Shown: positions 58,222 through 64,000 of the stretch, piece by piece
How positions within the stretch are numbered: the first letter of the stretch is position 1
Layout: each line of letters begins with the position of its first letter
Assembly: GCF_024347355.1 (NCBI RefSeq)
Contig: NZ_AP025466.1
Span: 310,001-374,000 of the forward strand
DNA length: 64,000 bases
DNA from: Vibrio chagasii
GTDB taxonomy: Bacteria > Pseudomonadota > Gammaproteobacteria > Enterobacterales > Vibrionaceae
Reading direction: 5' to 3'
Notes under the pieces: model-generated
Databases searched by the model: none
What the model was told of the DNA's origin: nothing
The model's input: only the letters and a program-made list of their open reading frames with translations
Position numbers and translations under genes: made by a program

Positions 58222-58241
58222 TCATCGAAACGTTTCGATGA
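58222..58241 (+). promoter_or_regulatory. RbsR-type operator 1
   Basis: A perfect 20-base palindrome with the core ATCGAAACGTTTCGAT, the kind of site bound by RbsR and other LacI-family repressors. It lies about 130 bases before rbsD. Confidence 0.75.
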
Positions 58242-58301
58242 TCATTATCACACTCTAAGAAGGTTAAAGGTGCAAATGATAAATCACACACTATTATCAC
58301 T

Positions 58302-58317
58302 ATCGAAACGTTTCGAT
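58302..58317 (+). promoter_or_regulatory. RbsR-type operator 2
   Basis: The 16-base palindrome ATCGAAACGTTTCGAT, identical to the core of operator 1. Centres are 78 bases apart, allowing repression by looping. A TATTAT -10-like element lies just before it. Confidence 0.75.
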
Positions 58318-58374
58318 GGCTTTTCTTGAGTTGTTCCTCATCCCATCAAACGTGTTTTTTCGATAGGTCGTGAT

Positions 58375-58794
58375 ATGAAAAAAAGTACTCTTATAAACTC
58401 TGAACTCTCCTACTTAGTGGCGACTCTTGGCCACACAGACGAAATTACGATTTGTGATGCAGGGCTGCCGATTCCAGATCATGTTTCTCGTATAGACCTA
58501 GCTTTAACTCACGGTGTTCCAAGCTTTGCTCAGACCGTCAAAACCATGCTTGATGAATCTCAAATTGAAGGTGTGGTTATCGCGGAAGAATTCGCAAAAG
58601 TAAGCCCAGAGCATCATGCAGCGCTGATTGATCAAATCAAAACAGAAGAAGCGCGTTGTGGTAAAGAAATTGCGATTACTTACATCACTCATGAAGAATT
58701 TAAACAGCGCACTCATGAAAGCCGCGCTGTGATTCGTACCGGTGAATGCACACCTTACGCGAATGTCATTTTCCAAGCTGGTGTAACGTTTTAG
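58375..58794 (+). CDS. rbsD: D-ribose pyranase
   Basis: 139 residues, usual length. Active-site His is near residue 20 (LGHTDEITICDAGLP), and the C-terminal IRTGECTPYANVIFQAGV is the family end. It interconverts ribose pyranose and furanose. First gene of rbsDACBK, with operator sites upstream. Confidence 0.94.
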   Translation: MKKSTLINSELSYLVATLGHTDEITICDAGLPIPDHVSRIDLALTHGVPSFAQTVKTMLDESQIEGVVIAEEFAKVSPEHHAALIDQIKTEEARCGKEIAITYITHEEFKQRTHESRAVIRTGECTPYANVIFQAGVTF

Positions 58795-58879
58795 CTCAAG
58801 CGAAACATAACGACAGCCCAGCGTGATAGCTGAAAGACAGAATAACCAAATACAACTGGCCCCGAGTAAAGGAACCGAC

Positions 58880-60385
58880 ATGACTCAAGCCATTTTAGAA
58901 CTTAGCTCAATTGAGAAGGCCTTCCCTGGTGTGAAAGCACTAGACAAGGCAAGCCTCAACGTTTACCCAGGACGCGTGATGGCGTTAATGGGCGAAAACG
59001 GTGCAGGTAAATCAACCCTCATGAAAGTGCTGACAGGTATTTATCACTTGGATGGCGGCACTATCGCATACCAAGGTAAGCCTGCTGCATTCAAAGGGCC
59101 TCGTGACTCTCAACAAGCTGGTATCAGTATCATTCACCAAGAACTGAACCTGATCCCAGAGCTGACCATCGCCGAGAACATCTTCTTAGGTCGTGAAATC
59201 ACCGGCACCATGGGTCGAATCTTGTGGAACGAGATGTACCAAGAAGCCGACAAGCTACTGAAGCGCCTAAACGTAAAACACAGTTCAAAAACGCCGCTTG
59301 GCGAACTGAGCCTAGGCGAGCAGCAAATGGTAGAGATTGCAAAAGCCCTATCGTTTGAATCTAAGGTCATCATCATGGATGAACCAACAGATGCCCTAAC
59401 CGATACTGAAACCGAATCTCTGTTCAAAGTAATCAACGAGCTACGTGATGAAGGCTGCGGCATTGTTTACATTTCTCACCGCTTGAAAGAGATCTTCGAG
59501 GTCTGTGACGACATCACTGTACTTCGTGACGGCAAGTTCATTGGTCAGTGCGAAGTAAAAGATACTGACGAAGACGGCCTAATCGAAATGATGGTTGGTC
59601 GTAAGCTCGACGAACAATACCCTCGCATCGCACCAAGTCATGGTGAAACTTGCTTGGAAGTGATTGGTTTAACGGGTTCTGGTGTTCATGACGTTAGCTT
59701 TACCCTAAAGCGCGGTGAAATCCTAGGTGTATCAGGGCTAATGGGTGCTGGTCGTACGGAGTTGATGAAAGTGATTTACGGTGCCCTTCCAAGTGAGCGC
59801 GGCGTTATCAATTTAGAAAATAAAACCATCAACCCTGTGAGCCCTAAAGATGGCCTTGCTAATGGCATCGCTTACATCTCTGAAGACCGTAAAGGTGACG
59901 GCTTAGTGCTTGGGCTTTCAGTGAAAGAGAACATGTCTCTTTGTTCACTGGACCTACTGACCAAAAGCGGTCAAATCCAACACAAAGACGAAGTGATCGC
60001 AGTGGATGACTTCATCAAGCTATTCAACATCAAAACCCCTACTCGCGAGCAAATCATTGGCAACCTTTCTGGTGGTAACCAGCAGAAAGTCGCTATCGCT
60101 AAAGGCTTGATGACCAAACCAAAAGTACTGATCCTCGACGAGCCAACCCGTGGTGTCGATGTCGGTGCGAAAAAAGAGATTTACCAACTCATTAATAAGT
60201 TTAAAGCCGACGGCATGAGCATCATTTTGGTGTCCTCTGAAATGCCAGAAGTATTAGGAATGAGTGACCGCATCATGGTGATGCATGAAGGCCGCATCAG
60301 CGGTGAATTTGACGCTAAAGAAGCAAACCAAGAATTATTACTGGCGTGTGCGGTCGGTAAAAAGATTAACGAGGACGCAGCATGA
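58880..60385 (+). CDS. rbsA: Ribose ABC transporter ATPase
   Basis: 501 residues from the ATG at 58880, chosen for the usual start [21 protein letters not shown]; an in-frame extension upstream is unlikely. Two ATPase domains: Walker [10 protein letters not shown], signatures LSLGEQQM and LSGGNQQKV, Walker [12 protein letters not shown] and [12 protein letters not shown]. It overlaps rbsC by 4 bases. Confidence 0.94.
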   Translation: MTQAILELSSIEKAFPGVKALDKASLNVYPGRVMALMGENGAGKSTLMKVLTGIYHLDGGTIAYQGKPAAFKGPRDSQQAGISIIHQELNLIPELTIAENIFLGREITGTMGRILWNEMYQEADKLLKRLNVKHSSKTPLGELSLGEQQMVEIAKALSFESKVIIMDEPTDALTDTETESLFKVINELRDEGCGIVYISHRLKEIFEVCDDITVLRDGKFIGQCEVKDTDEDGLIEMMVGRKLDEQYPRIAPSHGETCLEVIGLTGSGVHDVSFTLKRGEILGVSGLMGAGRTELMKVIYGALPSERGVINLENKTINPVSPKDGLANGIAYISEDRKGDGLVLGLSVKENMSLCSLDLLTKSGQIQHKDEVIAVDDFIKLFNIKTPTREQIIGNLSGGNQQKVAIAKGLMTKPKVLILDEPTRGVDVGAKKEIYQLINKFKADGMSIILVSSEMPEVLGMSDRIMVMHEGRISGEFDAKEANQELLLACAVGKKINEDAA

Positions 60386-61374
60386 GTACCAAAACCATGA
60401 GCAAAACAACTGAAACTGAAGCGCCGAAGAAAAAGCCGTTTATCAGCAAAGAGTGGCTGATTGATCAAAAGTCATTGATTGCTTTGATCTTCCTGATTGT
60501 TGTCGTTTCTTTCTTAAACCCGAACTTTTTTACTGTCGACAACATCCTAAACATTCTGCGCCAAACGTCGGTTAACGCAATCATCGCTGTAGGTATGACG
60601 CTGGTTATCTTAACCGCAGGTATCGACTTGAGTGTTGGTTCTGTACTGGCGCTTTGTGGTGCATTCGCTGCCAGTATGATTGGCATGGAAATCCCTGTGA
60701 TGGTGGCTGTACCAACCGCTCTTGTAGCAGGCGCAGCATTAGGTGCAATCAGTGGTGTGATCATCGCGAAAGGTAAGGTTCAAGCCTTCATCGCAACGCT
60801 AGTAACCATGACACTACTGCGTGGTGTAACCATGGTTTACACCGACGGTCGCCCTATCTCAACAGGCTTTACTGACACAGCAGACGCATTCGCTTGGTTC
60901 GGTACAGGCTACGCAATGGGTGTACCAGTTCCAGTTTGGATCATGGTCGTAGTATTCGCATCCGTTTGGTACCTACTTAACCACACACGCTTTGGCCGTT
61001 ACGTTTACGCACTTGGCGGCAACGAATCAGCAACTCGCCTATCAGGCATCGACGTAGACAAAGTAAAAATTGGCGTTTACGCAATCTGTGGTCTGTTAGC
61101 AGCAGTAGCGGGCATCATCGTGGCTTCTCGTTTGTCATCGGCTCAACCAACCGCAGGTATGGGTTATGAGCTAGACGCTATCGCAGCTGTGGTTCTTGGC
61201 GGTACAAGCTTAGCTGGCGGTCGTGGTCGCATCATGGGCACATTGATTGGTGCACTGATTATTGGCTTCCTGAACAACGCCCTAAACCTATTAGACGTTT
61301 CTTCTTACTACCAGATGATTGCAAAAGCAGTGGTTATTCTTCTGGCAGTACTGGTCGACAACAAAAACAAATAA
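60382..61374 (+). CDS. rbsC: Ribose ABC transporter permease
   Basis: 330 residues, about ten transmembrane helices of the BPD_transp_2 family ([50 protein letters not shown]). A hydrophilic N-terminus of about 25 residues precedes the first helix. Between its stop and rbsB are 138 bases with a weak hairpin. Confidence 0.93.
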   Translation: MSTKTMSKTTETEAPKKKPFISKEWLIDQKSLIALIFLIVVVSFLNPNFFTVDNILNILRQTSVNAIIAVGMTLVILTAGIDLSVGSVLALCGAFAASMIGMEIPVMVAVPTALVAGAALGAISGVIIAKGKVQAFIATLVTMTLLRGVTMVYTDGRPISTGFTDTADAFAWFGTGYAMGVPVPVWIMVVVFASVWYLLNHTRFGRYVYALGGNESATRLSGIDVDKVKIGVYAICGLLAAVAGIIVASRLSSAQPTAGMGYELDAIAAVVLGGTSLAGGRGRIMGTLIGALIIGFLNNALNLLDVSSYYQMIAKAVVILLAVLVDNKNK

Positions 61375-61512
61375 GACTCTAGTTTGAGTCAATGCAACAC
61401 CCTGCTTTTTCAACAGAAAAGCATCAATAAATAACAAACATTAAATCTATAAATAATGTAACAACGAGCTAGGACTCACCTCCTAGCTCACCCTACACAA
61501 AGGACTTACACC

Positions 61513-62391
61513 ATGAAAAAATTAGCGACTCTTATTTCTGCTGCTCTGCTTTCTACAACGGTATCTGTGTCTGCACAGGCGCAAGATACAATGGCAATCG
61601 TTCTGTCTACATTGAACAACCCATTCTTTGTGACCATGAAAGATGGCGCAGAAGCGAAAGCTGAAGAGCTAGGCTACAAGCTTATCGTTCTTGATTCTCA
61701 AAACGACCCAAGCAAAGAGCTGTCGAACATTGAAGATCTAACCATTCGTGGTGTTAAAGCAATCCTGATCAACCCAACAGATTCAGATGCTGTGTCTAAC
61801 GCAATTCGCATGGCTAACCGCTCTAACATCCCAGTACTAACGCTAGACCGTGGTGCAAGCCGTGGTGACGTAGTGAGCCACATAGCTTCTGATAACGTAA
61901 TCGGTGGTGAAATGGCGGGTCACTTCATCATGGAAAAAGTGGGCGAAAAAGCGAAAGTAATCCAACTTGAAGGTATCGCTGGTACTTCTGCAGCTCGTGA
62001 ACGTGGTGAAGGCTTCATGAACGCAGTAAACGGCAGCGGCCTTGAGCTTCTTGCAAGCCAACCTGCTGACTTCGACCGTACTAAAGGTCTGAACGTAATG
62101 GAAAACCTACTTGCAGCTAACCCAGACGTTGAAGCAGTATTCGCTCAGAACGATGAAATGGCTCTAGGTGCACTACGCGCAGTTCAAGCATCTGGTAAAG
62201 ACGTAATGATCGTTGGCTTCGACGGAACAGACGACGGCATCGCTGCTGTTAACCGTGGCCTACTTGGCGCAACCGTTGCACAACAACCAGACCTAATCGG
62301 TTCTCTAAGTATCGAGATGGCTGACAAAGTATTGAAAGACGAAAAAGTAGACGAGTACGTACCAGTACCTCTAAAAATCATCGCTAAATAA
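61513..62391 (+). CDS. rbsB: Ribose-binding periplasmic protein
   Basis: 292 residues, signal peptide (cleavage near SAQA-QDT). Type I binding fold: [56 protein letters not shown] and [15 protein letters not shown] match RbsB. It delivers ribose to RbsAC. The 138-base gap before it and the hairpin after it suggest separate control of its level. Confidence 0.93.
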   Translation: MKKLATLISAALLSTTVSVSAQAQDTMAIVLSTLNNPFFVTMKDGAEAKAEELGYKLIVLDSQNDPSKELSNIEDLTIRGVKAILINPTDSDAVSNAIRMANRSNIPVLTLDRGASRGDVVSHIASDNVIGGEMAGHFIMEKVGEKAKVIQLEGIAGTSAARERGEGFMNAVNGSGLELLASQPADFDRTKGLNVMENLLAANPDVEAVFAQNDEMALGALRAVQASGKDVMIVGFDGTDDGIAAVNRGLLGATVAQQPDLIGSLSIEMADKVLKDEKVDEYVPVPLKIIAK

Positions 62392-62414
62392 TCGATGCTA
62401 AACGAGTAATACAA

Positions 62415-62440
62415 AGCAGGGAGTCCCCTATCTCCCTGCT
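62415..62440 (+). terminator. Intercistronic hairpin after rbsB
   Basis: AGCAGGGAG and CTCCCTGCT arms with an 8-base loop, then TGCTTTACTC. It could partly terminate or stabilise the rbsB end of the message before rbsK. Confidence 0.6.
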
Positions 62441-62477
62441 TGCTTTACTCAATCGCTCATTTACTCACTGGCTCAAA

Positions 62478-62498
62478 GCAAAAAGCAAAAAGCAAAAA
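62478..62498 (+). repeat. Heptamer repeat (GCAAAAA)x3
   Basis: Three perfect tandem copies in the rbsB-rbsK spacer. Confidence 0.7.
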
Positions 62499-62619
62499 CC
62501 GACAGTGCATCGCTGTTTCTCATTCCTCTATCGCGACTGACGACTCTACGTGACTCGAATAGTTAGCAATGAGAAAGACCCATGCATTTTCAAATACGAT
62601 ATATCATAAGGCTCGTATC

Positions 62620-63546
62620 ATGACTCAACTGATTGTTTTAGGTAGCGTTAACGCTGACCACGTACTGCAAGTTCCTTCGTTCCCTCGTCCGGGTGAAACC
62701 TTGATTGGCGGTAACTATCAGGTCATCCCTGGCGGTAAAGGCGCAAACCAAGCGGTCGCTGCAGCGCGATTAAACGCAGATATCGGCTTTATTGCCTGTG
62801 TCGGTGACGACCCGTTTGGTATCAATATTCGTCAAGATTTCGCTAACGATGGAATCAATATCGATGGTGTCATCGTGGCAGAGAACACGCCTACGGGCAT
62901 CGCGATGATCCAAGTATCAGCAGCGGGTGAAAACAGCATTTGTCTTTCTCCAGAAGCGAACAACAAGCTAACTTGCGAACAAATCGAACCACACCTAGAG
63001 AAGATCCGCGGCGCGAAATTCCTTCTAACTCAATTGGAAACTCCTATCGAAGGCATTGAATACGCAGCGAGAACCGCTAAAGAGAGCGGCACTCACGTGA
63101 TTCTAAACCCGGCCCCTGCTCGCCCATTATCGGATACGTTATTAGCGTGTGTAGACGTGATTACGCCAAACGAAACCGAAGCAGAAGTGCTAACAGGCGT
63201 GACCGTAACCGACAGCGCGTCTGCGCACCAAGCATCTTTGGCTCTGCATGCGAAAGGCATCGAGACAGTAATGATCACGCTTGGCGCTAAGGGGGTATGG
63301 GTAAGTAGACACGGTGAAGGTGAACTGATAGCAGGCTTCCGCGTTGAAGCGACTGATACAACCGCAGCTGGTGATACCTTCAACGGTGCATTAGTTACCG
63401 GCTTACTTGAAGACATGCCAATGGAGCGTGCGATTAAATTTGCCCACGCTGCGGCGGCAATTTCAGTGACTCGCTTTGGCGCTCAAACCTCAATTCCAAG
63501 CCGCGCCGAAGCCGATACGTTTTTAGCAGAGCAATTGTCTGCCTAA
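62620..63546 (+). CDS. rbsK: Ribokinase
   Basis: 308 residues from the ATG at 62620, giving the usual start MTQLIVLGSVNADHVLQV; an in-frame extension of 17 codons is unlikely. PfkB features: GGKGANQAVAAARL at the N-terminus and catalytic Asp in TTAAGDTFNGA. It phosphorylates ribose. Last gene of the rbs operon before rbsR. Confidence 0.94.
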   Translation: MTQLIVLGSVNADHVLQVPSFPRPGETLIGGNYQVIPGGKGANQAVAAARLNADIGFIACVGDDPFGINIRQDFANDGINIDGVIVAENTPTGIAMIQVSAAGENSICLSPEANNKLTCEQIEPHLEKIRGAKFLLTQLETPIEGIEYAARTAKESGTHVILNPAPARPLSDTLLACVDVITPNETEAEVLTGVTVTDSASAHQASLALHAKGIETVMITLGAKGVWVSRHGEGELIAGFRVEATDTTAAGDTFNGALVTGLLEDMPMERAIKFAHAAAAISVTRFGAQTSIPSRAEADTFLAEQLSA

Positions 63547-63655
63547 TAGGTTGAAGCTTAATTAAGTTATGTAACAACAAATAACTAAACATAAGCCTCT
63601 GTTTTCAGGCAGAATATCGCTCAACGTGGATAAGTGACTCCCACAAGGATTTTTT

Positions 63656-64000
63656 ATGGCAACAATGAAAGACATCGCTAAGCTCGCAAAGGTATCTACT
63701 TCTACGGTAAGCCATGTGATTAACAAGTCGCGTTTTGTCAGTGAAGAGATAGCTGAGCGTGTCAACAATGCCGCGAGAGAGCTTAACTATGCGCCTTCTG
63801 CATTAGCTCGTAGCTTGAAGATGAAGCAAACCAAAACGCTTGGCATGCTAGTGACAACTTCTACCAACCCATTCTTTGGTGAAGTAGTAAAAGGTGTTGA
63901 ACGTCGTTGTTATGAAAAAGGCTACAACCTTATCTTGTGTAACACCGAAGGCGATAGCGAACGTATGAAATCGTCTATCGATACACTGCTACAAAAGCGT
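63656..64000 (+). CDS. rbsR: Ribose operon repressor, N-terminal part (runs off window)
   Basis: 115 codons are present. LacI-family HTH ([36 protein letters not shown]) and hinge ([22 protein letters not shown]), then the start of the ribose-sensing domain. It is the expected binder of the two palindromes before rbsD. The 3' end is outside the window. ATG at 63656. Confidence 0.92.
   Translation, partial: MATMKDIAKLAKVSTSTVSHVINKSRFVSEEIAERVNNAARELNYAPSALARSLKMKQTKTLGMLVTTSTNPFFGEVVKGVERRCYEKGYNLILCNTEGDSERMKSSIDTLLQKR

Overview
The window looks like a Vibrio replicon, most probably chromosome 2 of a Splendidus-clade species. This is inferred from gene content and my recollection of the families, not from a search. 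Markers are a LuxP-like protein, NspS/MbaA-like c-di-GMP genes, DUF2860 and DUF2057-type proteins, an intrinsic CARB-like beta-lactamase and a second F1Fo ATP synthase operon. Coding density is high and no rRNA, tRNA or CRISPR array was seen.

1-21.7 kb is a sensory and accessory region. It opens with the 3' end of a hybrid histidine kinase, a small PstS-like periplasmic protein and an outer-membrane porin. A decayed IS3-family element follows. Three separate 'periplasmic protein plus membrane c-di-GMP protein' modules lie here: a sugar-binding-like protein with a GGDEF-EAL protein (a LuxP paralogue is divergent to it), an NspS/MbaA-like pair with changed GGDEF and EAL motifs, and a molybdopterin-fold protein with a degenerate GGDEF protein. 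Between them are small accessory genes: two GNATs, a fasciclin protein, a cupin, a YgjV-type membrane protein, a PhzF isomerase and small membrane proteins. There is also a fragment of a LuxR-type regulator.

22.0-26.7 kb is a compact cbb3-type oxidase operon: a cytochrome c, CcoN, CcoO, and a CcoP fused to a triheme dehydrogenase-type cytochrome (five CxxCH motifs in all). No maturation genes or ccoQ lie beside it.

26.9-38.3 kb has two small unknown genes and a proline-iminopeptidase-like hydrolase. A minus-strand catabolic operon follows (RidA, aldehyde dehydrogenase, M19-fold protein, BCCT transporter, a 593-residue unknown protein, a DUF3726-like protein) with a divergent LysR regulator. 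This is the best candidate for an undescribed pathway. The transporter and M19 protein both depart from the textbook motifs, so the substrate is unknown.

39-45.8 kb is a complete atpBEFHAGDC operon preceded by what looks like a truncated atpI. 45.8-48.5 kb has a nitrilase-family gene with a divergent LysR regulator and an S4 RNA-binding protein with a lysine-rich tail. 48.6-54.3 kb is the yejABEF peptide importer. 54.5-58.1 kb carries the beta-lactamase, an endonuclease/exonuclease/phosphatase protein, a small outer-membrane barrel and a soluble ToxR-type winged-helix regulator. 58.2-64 kb is the ribose operon rbsDACBK and the start of rbsR, with two palindromic operators and a CRP-like site upstream.
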